Below, piece after piece: positions 1 through 8,284 of a DNA stretch of 64,000 nt. The DNA is from Variovorax sp. OV700 (GTDB lineage Bacteria > Pseudomonadota > Gammaproteobacteria > Burkholderiales > Burkholderiaceae_C): positions 310,001 to 374,000 of the forward strand of contig NZ_FNDR01000002.1 in assembly GCF_900099805.1 (NCBI RefSeq). Reading direction: 5' to 3'. A program made the translations under genes and the position numbers. The notes below the pieces were generated by a model. The model ran no database searches. It saw only the letters and a list, made by a program, of their open reading frames with translations, and had not been told where the DNA came from. Numbering within the stretch: the stretch's first letter is position 1; each line of letters starts with the position of its first letter.

Positions 1-667
1 CACCGTAGAGCGCCAGGCTGCGTGCCGAGAGATCGCGCGGATCTTCTCGGAGCGGTTGCAACGACGCGGCGCAAGCGCGGATTCCCTCTTCGGCCATCAA
101 CGCGACTACGGGATTTCCATCGTGCGCGTACAGGCCCTCCGCCGCATGGGCCATGGCATTGATCGCGCTCGTGACTGTCAGATCCAGGGGCAGCGACAAC
201 GTGAGCTTGGGGTCGTAGACCACCACGCTCGGAAGCACGCGCGGATCGCGCCCGGTCTTTTTCAGGCCGCCTTCCGTGATGCCATAGATGGGCGTCACTT
301 CGCTGCCCGCATAGGTCGTCGGCACGGCAATGATGGGCAGCCCCGACTCCAGCGCTATGGCCTTGCCCAGGCCGATGGTCGAGCCGCCTCCGACGGCCAG
401 CGCGCAGTCTGCCTTCAGCTCCGAGGCCAGTGCGCGAGCCTTGCGCGCGATCTCGATCGGAACATGCATGGCCGCTTCGTCGAAGATGAATGCGACGCGG
501 CCGGGAAGCCGGTCGGCAATGGCTTCGGCCTGCCCGCGCTGGTTGGGCGTGCACAGCACCAGCGCCCGCCGGGCACCCAGGCACTCGATTTCTGCCGGAA
601 GCTGGTCGATGCTGTCCGCGCCGAAGACGATGCGCGAAGCGCTCGCGGTGTAGACGAAGCGGTCCAT
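1..667 (-). CDS. maleylacetate reductase (partial, C-terminus beyond the left edge)
   Basis: An iron-type alcohol dehydrogenase-family protein reads leftward from an ATG at 665-667 and runs off the window, so 222 residues are visible. It begins MDRFVYTASASRIVFGADSI and contains the nucleotide-binding stretch LAVGGGSTIGLGKAIA and the PTTYAGSEVTPIYGITE segment typical of maleylacetate reductases. The enzyme reduces maleylacetate to 3-oxoadipate with NAD(P)H in the cytoplasm. The hydroxyquinol dioxygenase ends 4 bases upstream, so the two genes are surely cotranscribed. The order fits the lower hydroxyquinol pathway: ring cleavage, then reduction towards the 3-oxoadipate route. The metal-binding histidines lie in the missing part and could not be checked. 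Confidence 0.9.
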   Translation of the reverse strand, partial: MDRFVYTASASRIVFGADSIDQLPAEIECLGARRALVLCTPNQRGQAEAIADRLPGRVAFIFDEAAMHVPIEIARKARALASELKADCALAVGGGSTIGLGKAIALESGLPIIAVPTTYAGSEVTPIYGITEGGLKKTGRDPRVLPSVVVYDPKLTLSLPLDLTVTSAINAMAHAAEGLYAHDGNPVVALMAEEGIRACAASLQPLREDPRDLSARSLALYG

Positions 668-671
668 GCGT

Positions 672-1541
672 CTAGTCCCGCGGCACGCTGTTCAACACGA
701 AGTCGTAGTCGAGCGTGTAGAACGGTATGTCCATGCGCGTTCCGTCCGGAGCCACGCCAGGCTCGTGGCGCTTCCAGTCGGCGATGAGCGAGGAGCGCAC
801 GCCGAACACGGCGTCCGATTCCAGATAGCTGCCGCCCGCGCGGAACACATGGGTGATGAGCGGCTCGTAGCCCGTCGCCTTGATCATGAAATGCAGGTGC
901 GCGGGGCGCCACGGGTGGCGGCCGAGCTGCTCCAGCAACTGGCCGACCGGGCCGTCATGGGGGATGGCATAAGGCACGGCCACGATGGACTTGAAGTGGT
1001 AGCGCCCGTCCTCGATGCTCGTCAGGTGCCCCCGACCCTGCGCATGGTCCAGCTCGGGGCGCTGCACGTCGTACCAGCCCTCATCGTCGGACTGCCACAC
1101 GTCGATGCTTGCATGGGCAATGCGCTCGCCGTCGATGCCGCGGATGGTTCCGCTGACGAAGCAAGGTTCGCCGCTCGCGCCGTTCGCAATGTCGTCGCCA
1201 TGCTTGTACTCTGGCGCATCGGGTACGTAGAAGGGCCCGAACACCGTGGCCTCGGTGCAGCCTGAAGGGCGCCGGTTGCACTGCGCGGTGACGAGCGTCG
1301 ACAAGCCCAACACGTCGGACAGCAGGATGAATTCCTGGCGCTTGTCGTCGGTGATCTTTCCGGCGGCCGTGAGAAAGTCGATGCCGAGTGACCACTCGGC
1401 TTCGGTGAGCTGCACCTCGCGCGCAAAGTCGTGCAGATGCCGCACCAGGCTGTCCATCACCGTCTTCAGGCGCGGGTTGGGCGTTGCGCCTTGCGCCTTG
1501 AGCGCGGCGCTGGTGATGGTCCACTCGTCGATGTCGATCAT
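672..1541 (-). CDS. hydroxyquinol 1,2-dioxygenase
   Basis: This 289-residue intradiol ring-cleavage dioxygenase opens hydroxyquinol (1,2,4-trihydroxybenzene) to maleylacetate. An N-terminal helical dioxygenase_N domain (about 1-100) precedes the catalytic beta-sandwich. The four non-heme Fe(III) ligands of the family are visible as Tyr157, Tyr191, His215 and His217, the last two in RPAHLHF. The spacing matches catechol 1,2-dioxygenases. The gene sits between the gamma-resorcylate decarboxylase (26 bases upstream) and maleylacetate reductase (4 bases downstream), which argues for hydroxyquinol rather than catechol as substrate. Substrate preference itself is inferred from context and overall resemblance. 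Confidence 0.93.
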   Translation of the reverse strand: MIDIDEWTITSAALKAQGATPNPRLKTVMDSLVRHLHDFAREVQLTEAEWSLGIDFLTAAGKITDDKRQEFILLSDVLGLSTLVTAQCNRRPSGCTEATVFGPFYVPDAPEYKHGDDIANGASGEPCFVSGTIRGIDGERIAHASIDVWQSDDEGWYDVQRPELDHAQGRGHLTSIEDGRYHFKSIVAVPYAIPHDGPVGQLLEQLGRHPWRPAHLHFMIKATGYEPLITHVFRAGGSYLESDAVFGVRSSLIADWKRHEPGVAPDGTRMDIPFYTLDYDFVLNSVPRD

Positions 1542-1567
1542 GGATGACCTTGGCTTTCGGGCGCGGC

Positions 1568-2551
1568 TCAGGATTGCGCCAGCTTGAACAGCGACAGCGC
1601 GTTGGTGCGGCCGATCTTCTTGCGGTCGGCCTCGCTGATGCTCGCATCGTTGAACCAGTTCGACGCATGGTCGATGTTCTCAAAAGGCCAGTCGGTCGAG
1701 AACAGGATCCGGTCCGATCCGATCTCCAGCATCGCATCGATCAGCGTTTGGGTGCGGAAGTTGCCCGACGTCGTGAGATAGAAGTTTTCGTTGAAGTAGT
1801 CGCACAGCTTGCGCTTGGCCGGGTAGCCCTTGGGTGCCTCGACCCAGGCGTTGCGGTGGTCGACGCGCCACATGTTGTAGGGCAGGCCTTCGCCCAGGTG
1901 GCCGAGGATGATCTTGAGGCCCGGATGCCGATCGAAGAGGCCGCTCGCCATCAAGCGCAGCGCGTGAACGGCGGTTTCCTGCGCAAAGGCCCAGGTGGGG
2001 CCGAGCAGCCAGGGATGGCCTTCGTAGATCTGCGCCCAGCTCGCGAGCGGATTGCGCGGATGCAGATAGAAGGGCGCGTCGAGCCGCTCCGCCGCGGCCC
2101 AGAACGATGCGTACTGCGGCGCGTCGTAGTAGACGGCGTTGTCGGGCGTGCCGACCTGCGAGAAGCCATTGACCAGCGCGCCGCGAAAGCCGAGCTGGGT
2201 CATGCAGCGCTCGAGCTCCTGCGTGGCCTTGTCGGGGTCCTGCATCGGCAGGGCGGCGAAGGCCTGGAAGCGGTCGGGCCGCTTTGCCACCTGCTCGGCA
2301 AGAAAATCATTGGCGCGGACCGCGAGCTCATACGCTTTCTTGGGGTCCGGCACCGCCTGCACGGCGGGCGCGTTCAGCGAGAGGATCATCATCTCCATGC
2401 CGTTCGCGTCCATCTGGCGCAGGCGCACGTCATGAAGATCGAGCAGGCGCATGCTGAGCTCCTTCCAATACGCGCCAGGCACGAAGCCGGCCGAGTCCTG
2501 CAGCGTTTCTGGAATCGCGAAATGTTCTTCGAGGCCGATCTTTCCTTGCAT
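1568..2551 (-). CDS. graF: gamma-resorcylate (2,6-dihydroxybenzoate) decarboxylase
   Basis: This 327-residue amidohydrolase-superfamily enzyme decarboxylates 2,6-dihydroxybenzoate to resorcinol without a cofactor other than a divalent metal. The start MQGKIGLEEHFAIPETLQ is nearly that of the characterised Rhizobium and Polaromonas enzymes and has a GGAGA ribosome site just upstream; the open frame extends further but without support. The family metal and active-site residues are present: Glu8 and His10 (LEEH), His164 (YLHPRN), His218 (LGHLGEG) and Asp287 (STDWPFE). Length equals the known enzymes. It heads a leftward operon with hydroxyquinol dioxygenase and maleylacetate reductase. The resorcinol hydroxylase needed between them is not in the window and may lie off the left edge. 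Confidence 0.94.
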   Translation of the reverse strand: MQGKIGLEEHFAIPETLQDSAGFVPGAYWKELSMRLLDLHDVRLRQMDANGMEMMILSLNAPAVQAVPDPKKAYELAVRANDFLAEQVAKRPDRFQAFAALPMQDPDKATQELERCMTQLGFRGALVNGFSQVGTPDNAVYYDAPQYASFWAAAERLDAPFYLHPRNPLASWAQIYEGHPWLLGPTWAFAQETAVHALRLMASGLFDRHPGLKIILGHLGEGLPYNMWRVDHRNAWVEAPKGYPAKRKLCDYFNENFYLTTSGNFRTQTLIDAMLEIGSDRILFSTDWPFENIDHASNWFNDASISEADRKKIGRTNALSLFKLAQS

Positions 2552-2878
2552 ACCTGTCTCCTTGGTGCGGGGCAGCGCCACAACGGCGCTCAACCTGCCG
2601 GTCAATCTATGAGAGCGGAGGGGTACGGTCCAACAAAGATCGGTGATAGCGCGCATTCGGAGATCGCATGGGGGTTGCATCGGGCGCCGGGTGGGCGCGA
2701 CCCGTGGGTAGACCCGCCCCAACATTCACAGGCCGCATAAAGGGCATCCGGAAAATGCGTTGGACCCTGTGGGCCGGCAAGACCATGATCGCAAGCATCG
2801 CCGCACAACTCTGCAACTCCCGTTGCGAGACGGGGCGGTGCACAGGCACCTTTGCCATTCGAATCGGAGACAAGCGTC
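2552..2878. promoter_or_regulatory. divergent promoter region of the gamma-resorcylate operon and its transporter
   Basis: These 327 bases separate the leftward decarboxylase operon from the rightward transporter and hold no convincing gene. Each flanking start has its own ribosome site (GGAGA on both strands). A small inverted repeat GCAAC-tccc-GTTGC at 2813-2826 is the clearest operator candidate. No regulator gene is adjacent inside the window, so the controlling protein is unknown; it may lie beyond the left edge. Confidence 0.5.
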
Positions 2879-4261
2879 ATGCGTCAAATCGATCTTCACA
2901 AGCTGGCTGACGATGCCCGCTTCAACCGCTTCCACGGGCTGGTGCTGCTCTGGTGCGCACTCATCATCGTGTTCGACGGCTACGACCTGGCGGTCGTCGG
3001 CATCGCTCTGCCTTCGATCATGAAGAAGATGGGCGTCGATGCGACCAATGCCGGGTTCATGGTCAGTTCCGCGCTCTTCGGCATGATGTTCGGGGCCATC
3101 TTCATGGGCACCATTGCCGACCGCATTGGCCGCCGCTGGGCGATTGCCATTTGCGTCGGCTTCTTCAGCGTCTTCACCGCTGCGGCAGGGCTGGCCGAGA
3201 GCCCTGTCGCCTTCAGTGCGATGCGCTTTCTAGCGGGCCTCGGCATCGGTGGCGTGATGCCGAACGTGGTGGCGCAGATGACCGAGTATTCGCCGAAGAA
3301 GATCCGGGCCACCCTCGTGACGCTGATGTTCAGCGGCTATGCCGTCGGGGGCATCATCGCGGCGATCCTGGGCAAGGGGCTCATCGAGAGTTACGGCTGG
3401 CAATCGGTCTTCTTCGCGGCCGGCCTGCCCGTGCTTCTGATTCCGCTCATCCTCAAGTCGATGCCCGAATCGATGCCGTTCCTGTTGGCCAAGGGCCGCA
3501 CCGAAGAGCTGAAGAAGATCGTCTCGCGCCTCGATCCGAACTATCAACCATCGACGACCGACAACTTCGTGGTGCCGGCCAAGGACCGGGCCGATAGCGC
3601 GCCAATCAAGCATCTCTTCTACGACGGCCGCGGCTTCAGCACGGTGATGTTCTGGACCGCGTTCTTCATGTGCCTGTTCATGGTCTTCGCGCTGAGTTCG
3701 TGGCTCACCAAGCTCATGGCGAGCGCGGGCTACAGCCTCGGTTCGGCCCTGACTTTCGTCCTGGTGCTGAATGTCGGCGCCATGGTTGGCGCCATCGCTG
3801 GCGGATGGCTCGCCGACCGCTTCCACATCAAGTACGTGCTCGCCGGGATGTATGCGCTGGCAGCCGTTTCGCTCACCCTGCTGGGCTACAAGATGCCGAC
3901 GCCTGCGCTCTTCGTCCTGATCGGGCTGGCGGGTGCCTCGACGATCGGCACTCAGATCGTGGCCAATGCCTACGCAGGGCAGTTCTATCCGATGGCCGTG
4001 CGCGCCACCGGCCTCGGATGGGCATTGGGCGTCGGCCGCAGCGGCGCGATCCTCGCACCCATCCTGATCGGCGTGCTGGTGGGCATGAGCCTTCCGCTGC
4101 ACCAGAACTTCATCGCCATCGCAATTCCCGCGGTCATCGGCATGGTCGCGGTGCTGCTCATCCAGCACGACAGGTCGGCGTCGGCCTCGGCGCAGCGGGC
4201 GGAGGCAGTTGCTGCGTTGAACAAGGCGATAGCGGCGGTGCCCGGAACGCCTCGGGCTTGA
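2879..4261 (+). CDS. aromatic acid:H+ symporter family MFS transporter
   Basis: This is a 460-residue, 12-segment major facilitator of the AAHS family (PcaK/BenK/GraK-like). The family signature DGYDLAVVGIALPS lies in the first membrane segment, and loop 2-3 has the usual GxxADRIGRRW motif. A long hydrophilic central loop (about 200-250) separates the two six-helix halves. The start MRQIDLHK at 2879 has GGAGA 8 bases upstream and is preferred over the in-frame ATG at 2852. It diverges from the gamma-resorcylate decarboxylase, so import of gamma-resorcylate or a related benzoate is the likely role. Substrate is inferred from position only. Confidence 0.88.
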   Translation: MRQIDLHKLADDARFNRFHGLVLLWCALIIVFDGYDLAVVGIALPSIMKKMGVDATNAGFMVSSALFGMMFGAIFMGTIADRIGRRWAIAICVGFFSVFTAAAGLAESPVAFSAMRFLAGLGIGGVMPNVVAQMTEYSPKKIRATLVTLMFSGYAVGGIIAAILGKGLIESYGWQSVFFAAGLPVLLIPLILKSMPESMPFLLAKGRTEELKKIVSRLDPNYQPSTTDNFVVPAKDRADSAPIKHLFYDGRGFSTVMFWTAFFMCLFMVFALSSWLTKLMASAGYSLGSALTFVLVLNVGAMVGAIAGGWLADRFHIKYVLAGMYALAAVSLTLLGYKMPTPALFVLIGLAGASTIGTQIVANAYAGQFYPMAVRATGLGWALGVGRSGAILAPILIGVLVGMSLPLHQNFIAIAIPAVIGMVAVLLIQHDRSASASAQRAEAVAALNKAIAAVPGTPRA

Positions 4262-4318
4262 GCGCTGGAAGCGATTCGCCGAGTGGGTGGAGCTTCAGGT
4301 CGATCGTGCTGCGCCCGA

Positions 4319-5005
4319 TCAGAACTCGAAGCGAAAACCGACCCCGTAGATCGACTTGATCCAGTCGTCGCTTCCGCCACCTTCGACCAGCTTGCGGCGC
4401 AGGTTCTTGATGTGGCTGTCGACCGCGCGGTCATTGACTGCCCGCTGGTCGTCATGGATGCGGTTGAGCAGCTGCTCGCGCGAGAACACACGCCCTTGCG
4501 CACCGTGCAGCACAGACAGCAGGCGAAACTCCACCGGCGTCAGCCCCAGGTTGCGGCCGGCAAGCTGGGCCCGGTAGGCCGCTGCATCGAGCGACAGCAC
4601 GGTGCCGACCGGCGCGGCATCCGGGCCTTGGCGATAGCGCCGCAGAACGGCGTTCACGCGCGCAACCACCTCGCGCGGGCTGAACGGCTTGCAGATGTAG
4701 TCGTCGGCGCCGATCTCCAGGCCCAGCAGCCGGTCGATCTCTTCCACACGCGCGGTCACCATGACCACCGGAACCTGGCTTTCACGCCGTATGTCGCGGC
4801 AGATGTCCATGCCGTCGCGCCCGGGCAGCATCAGGTCGAGCAGAACGAGGTCGGGTTGTTCCCTGCGGAATGCCTCGAGCGCGGCCGACCCATCCGCGAC
4901 CCAGCGATGCGCATAGCCGGCGGTGCCTAGGTAGTCGCCCAGCACGGCGGCGAGCCTCGGCTCGTCTTCGACGATGAGCACCAAGCTTGGCGAAGTCGTT
5001 TTCAT
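4319..5005 (-). CDS. baeR: OmpR-family response regulator, BaeR-like
   Basis: This 228-residue response regulator has a receiver domain (about 8-120) and a winged-helix DNA-binding domain (about 135-228). The phospho-acceptor is Asp57 in LVLLDLMLPG, the acidic pair lies in VEDEP, and the conserved lysine is in ICKPFSP. The stretch VEEIDRLLGLEIGADDYICK and the end segment DSHIKNLRRKL are almost those of E. coli BaeR. Its start overlaps the end of the sensor kinase by 4 bases, so they form one operon. BaeR-type systems answer envelope stress and control efflux pumps; that role is carried over by homology. No efflux genes are adjacent here. Confidence 0.88.
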   Translation of the reverse strand: MKTTSPSLVLIVEDEPRLAAVLGDYLGTAGYAHRWVADGSAALEAFRREQPDLVLLDLMLPGRDGMDICRDIRRESQVPVVMVTARVEEIDRLLGLEIGADDYICKPFSPREVVARVNAVLRRYRQGPDAAPVGTVLSLDAAAYRAQLAGRNLGLTPVEFRLLSVLHGAQGRVFSREQLLNRIHDDQRAVNDRAVDSHIKNLRRKLVEGGGSDDWIKSIYGVGFRFEF

Positions 5006-6384
5006 GGTGGGCTCAGCGGCAGGTCGATGAGGATGCGCAGTCCGCCCAGCGGGGAGGGCTGTGCGGTGATGGTGCCCTCATGCGCCTCGGTGATGTTGCG
5101 GCAGATCGCCAGCCCGAGGCCGCTGCCGCCGCTGGCCCGGTTGCGCGACGCTTCCACGCGGAAGAAGCGCTCGAACACCTTCTCCAGCTTGTCGCCGGGA
5201 ACACCGGGCGCACTGTCGTCGATCACGATGCGTGCAACCCCGTCCAGGCGTGTGCAATGCAGGCGCACGGTGCCGCCCTGGTCGGTGTAGCGCAATGAAT
5301 TCTCCAGAAGATTCGAGAACAGCTGCAGCAGGCGCGCTTCGTCGCCACGGACCGGCAGCGGGCCCTGCGGCAGCGCCGCTTCGAACTGCAGGCCCGCCGC
5401 CTCGAAACGGCGCCGCATGCCGGCATGCGCTGCATGGAGGATCGTCACGAGGTCGATCGGCGCGCGCCGGTAGGCCATGGCGCCGACGTCGGTGAGCGAG
5501 AGGTCGTGCAGGTCGTTGACCAGCTTGCCCAGCTGCCCGACCTCCTGGTTCATCGCTTCCAGCGTCGAGGCGCTCGGGGGCCGGATGCCGTCCTGGATGG
5601 CCTCGAGCTCTGCACGCAGCACCGCGAGGGGCGTGCGCAGCTCATGCGAAATGTCGGCCATGAAGGTGCGCCGCGCGCGCTCGTTGTGCTCGAGAGCCTG
5701 CGCCAGCTGGTTGAAGTCTCGCGCCAGGGTGCCCAGCTCGTCGTTGGCGCCGACTTCGATGCGCGACGAATAGTCGCCCGCCGCCAGCTGATGAGTGGCG
5801 CTGGCGAGGCTGCGTACGCGCCGAAGCAGCGCGCGCGCAAGCACGAAGGTGAGCAGGACCGCCATGCCGATCGACATCGCGATGATCATCGTCAAGACAT
5901 GGATTTGGCTCTGGAGAAAGTTCGTCTCGTTGCTCTCGATCATCTTTTCGAAAGGCACCATCGCGATCCAGCCAACCGTCTGCCCGTCGACCACCACCGG
6001 TCGCCGGATGGAAGCGGTCGAAACGTCAGGGTTGCCCACGATGCGCCGCAAGCTTGGATCCAGCAGGCCCATGCGGGCGAACGCACCGTTCTGATCGGAC
6101 GATGAGAGCCGAGGCGAAGGCGAAGGATCGTCCTCGTCCCGCGCCAGCGTGAGCTCGATCCACTCCCGAAAGTCCTTGCGCAAGAAATCCCAGCTGCGGT
6201 GCTGGGCATAGGCGGCGGCCAGGCGAGGCACGACTTTGTCCATGCGCTCTCCCGCCTGCGCGTTCAGGTAGCCGAAAAAGCCGCGCTCGAAGCTGAAGCG
6301 CATGGCGAAGCCCTGCGTGACCAGGACCGCGGCGCACGTGACCAGAACGGCGAGAAAAAGCTTGGCGGTGATTCCGAATTTCAT
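5002..6384 (-). CDS. baeS: sensor histidine kinase, BaeS-like
   Basis: This 460-residue membrane kinase has a transmembrane segment at about 8-26, a periplasmic sensing region (about 27-160) and a second segment at about 161-183. HAMP, HisKA and ATPase domains follow. The phosphorylated histidine is His247 in FMADISHELRTPLAV. The N-box (LFSNLLENSLRYT), G1 (IDDSAPGVP) and G2 (GGSGLGLAI) motifs are all intact. It is translationally coupled to the downstream BaeR-like regulator by an ATGA overlap. The 149 bases upstream of the start presumably hold the promoter. The sensed signal is unknown; envelope or drug stress is the family role. Confidence 0.88.
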   Translation of the reverse strand: MKFGITAKLFLAVLVTCAAVLVTQGFAMRFSFERGFFGYLNAQAGERMDKVVPRLAAAYAQHRSWDFLRKDFREWIELTLARDEDDPSPSPRLSSSDQNGAFARMGLLDPSLRRIVGNPDVSTASIRRPVVVDGQTVGWIAMVPFEKMIESNETNFLQSQIHVLTMIIAMSIGMAVLLTFVLARALLRRVRSLASATHQLAAGDYSSRIEVGANDELGTLARDFNQLAQALEHNERARRTFMADISHELRTPLAVLRAELEAIQDGIRPPSASTLEAMNQEVGQLGKLVNDLHDLSLTDVGAMAYRRAPIDLVTILHAAHAGMRRRFEAAGLQFEAALPQGPLPVRGDEARLLQLFSNLLENSLRYTDQGGTVRLHCTRLDGVARIVIDDSAPGVPGDKLEKVFERFFRVEASRNRASGGSGLGLAICRNITEAHEGTITAQPSPLGGLRILIDLPLSPP

Positions 6385-6533
6385 CGGATCGGATGGGCGG
6401 GCGCGGGCAGGTCGTGCATCCGGGTATTAGCACCCCGCCAACCCACAAAATCAAGATGCGCACAGCAGCCTGCGGGGGCATCCATGATTGCTACACATTT
6501 GTGCGGCCCCGAGCTGCGGCCGCCGTCGGGACC

Positions 6534-7502
6534 CTATCGCGCGAGGAACTCGAGCGCCGTGGGCACGAACTCGGCGTGGAACTGGAACACCCCGCCGTGG
6601 CCTGCATCGGGATAGATGATCAGTGTGCTGTTGGGCAGCCGACGCGCCAGGTCGCGCGTGTTCGAGGTAGGCACCATCCGATCGTCGTCGCCGTTGGCGA
6701 CGAGCACGGGTTGCTTCACCACCGAAAGGTCGGCAGGTTCCTTCCGGCCCCAGGCCCCGAGCGCCCGCAACTGCGCCATGTATGCGGTGAGCGTGATTTC
6801 CTTGTCGCGGTTTTCCGGACGTTCCTTCAATCGCTGCAGAAAAGCCTTCCCCGCCTCGATGCCGCCAGGTGTGCGGGTGAAGAACAGGAATTGCTTCGGA
6901 TCCTGGCCGGTGAACAAGCCGCGCAGCAGGTCGTAATTTGCAATGCGGGCCACCGTGCTGATGCCCTCGCCGCCGGCGGGCCCCGTGCCCGCGAGAATCA
7001 TCTTGCGCACGAGTTGCGGCTCCTTGAGCACGATCTCCTGGGCGATCATTCCACCCATCGAGAAGCCGAAGAGGTCGACCTGTTCGAACCCTTTGGCTTT
7101 GATGAAGGTGATGGCGTCGTCCGCCATCTGCTCCATCGAACTGGACGGCGATCCGCTGGTTGCCCCGACGCCGCGGTTGTCGAAGGCAATCACGTGGTGC
7201 TTGGCCGCAATGCCGTCCATGACGCGCGGGTCCCAGTTGTCCAGCACGGCGGCCAGGTGGACCAGAAACACCACGGGCGTTCCGCCGTTCTGCGTTCCCA
7301 TTTCGCGGTACGCGAAATCGATGCCACCCGCGGAGATGAATTGCGTGGGAACGTTGGCCCAGGTGACGTGCGCCACCTGGGCCGTCACCGGCGCACGGAG
7401 CTTCGCGCCGTCGGACGGTGCATCGGCTGCCCCCGCCGACTGCGAAATGGTGGATGCCGCAAGCGCGAGAGCCAGCGCGGCGGCTTTGGACGAGTGACGC
7501 AT
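6534..7502 (-). CDS. secreted alpha/beta hydrolase
   Basis: This 322-residue protein starts with a cleavable signal peptide (hydrophobic core about 7-20, likely cut after SAGA). An alpha/beta hydrolase fold follows. The nucleophile elbow is GFSMGG with Ser148, the acid is within NGDDDR (272-274) and the histidine is His302 in DAGHGG. The oxyanion-side HG motif is replaced by VHLAAV. It probably cleaves an ester or lactone in the periplasm; the substrate is unknown. It is the last gene of a leftward group with an SDR and a quinone reductase, with 30 bases to the SDR. It may belong to the TetR-controlled unit described upstream. Confidence 0.8.
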   Translation of the reverse strand: MRHSSKAAALALALAASTISQSAGAADAPSDGAKLRAPVTAQVAHVTWANVPTQFISAGGIDFAYREMGTQNGGTPVVFLVHLAAVLDNWDPRVMDGIAAKHHVIAFDNRGVGATSGSPSSSMEQMADDAITFIKAKGFEQVDLFGFSMGGMIAQEIVLKEPQLVRKMILAGTGPAGGEGISTVARIANYDLLRGLFTGQDPKQFLFFTRTPGGIEAGKAFLQRLKERPENRDKEITLTAYMAQLRALGAWGRKEPADLSVVKQPVLVANGDDDRMVPTSNTRDLARRLPNSTLIIYPDAGHGGVFQFHAEFVPTALEFLAR

Positions 7503-7532
7503 TAATTGATCTCCAGGGGGTGCGTGAACGGT

Positions 7533-8237
7533 TCAGGCCGCCTGCGGCAGATAGCTGGGCCTGGGCGCCGTCATCCCGCGCTTGACCTGCTGGGTGAGCT
7601 CATCGGCCAGCACTTCGTCGAGGCCAGCTTCGAGTCCGTCGAGCGCGCGCGCGACGATCTCCTCGGCGCTCGACTTGGGCACATCGAACCCGCGCGTGAG
7701 GTCGGTGTCGACATAGGCCATGTGCAGCCCCAGCACCTGGGTCTTCTGCGTCGACAGTTCGGTGCGCAGCGCATTGGTGAGCGACCACGCGGCGGACTTG
7801 CTCGCCGAATAGGCGGCCAGTTCGCCGCCATTCACCCATGACGCAACCGACAGGACGTTGAGCAGTGCACCGCCGCCGTTGGCCTTGAGAATCGGCGCGA
7901 AAGCCTTGCTCACGCGCAGCACGGCGAAGAAGTTGGTCTCGAAGATGCGCCGTGCGATTTCTTCGCTGTCGGCCGCGAGAAAGCCGCCGGGCTGGGCAAT
8001 GCCTGCGTTGTTGATCACCAGCGTCACGTCGGTTGCCAGCGCCGCGGCGGCTGCCACGTCTTCCGGCTTGTTCACGTCGAGCCGCAGGGCCTGGACACCC
8101 GCTTGCGTGACGGTCGCGGGGTCGCGTGCACCCACGTAGACCTTGCGGGCACCGCGAGCGAGCAGATCGCGTGCGAATGCCAGGCCGATGCCGCGATTGG
8201 CGCCCGTGACAAGGGCGACGGAATTTTCGATCTTCAT
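7533..8237 (-). CDS. short-chain dehydrogenase/reductase
   Basis: This 234-residue classical SDR has the cofactor motif TGANRGIG near residue 11, the NNAG motif in the centre and the catalytic YxxxK in AAYSASKSAAW, preceded by a serine in VLSVASW. It uses NAD(P)H on an unknown carbonyl or alcohol. The length is typical. The start has GGAG a few bases upstream. It lies 47 bases after the quinone reductase and 30 bases before the hydrolase on the same strand, suggesting one transcript under the TetR operator at 9364-9382. Confidence 0.85.
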   Translation of the reverse strand: MKIENSVALVTGANRGIGLAFARDLLARGARKVYVGARDPATVTQAGVQALRLDVNKPEDVAAAAALATDVTLVINNAGIAQPGGFLAADSEEIARRIFETNFFAVLRVSKAFAPILKANGGGALLNVLSVASWVNGGELAAYSASKSAAWSLTNALRTELSTQKTQVLGLHMAYVDTDLTRGFDVPKSSAEEIVARALDGLEAGLDEVLADELTQQVKRGMTAPRPSYLPQAA

Positions 8238-8284
8238 GAGAATCTCCAGATAAAAAGAAAAAGGGGGACCAATACCACTTACCG

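Noticed and set aside
56..787. Long rightward open frames over 56-787 and similar long frames opposite other genes
   Set aside because: They are antisense shadows of the GC-rich reductase and dioxygenase genes and encode Arg/Ala-rich sequence without domains.
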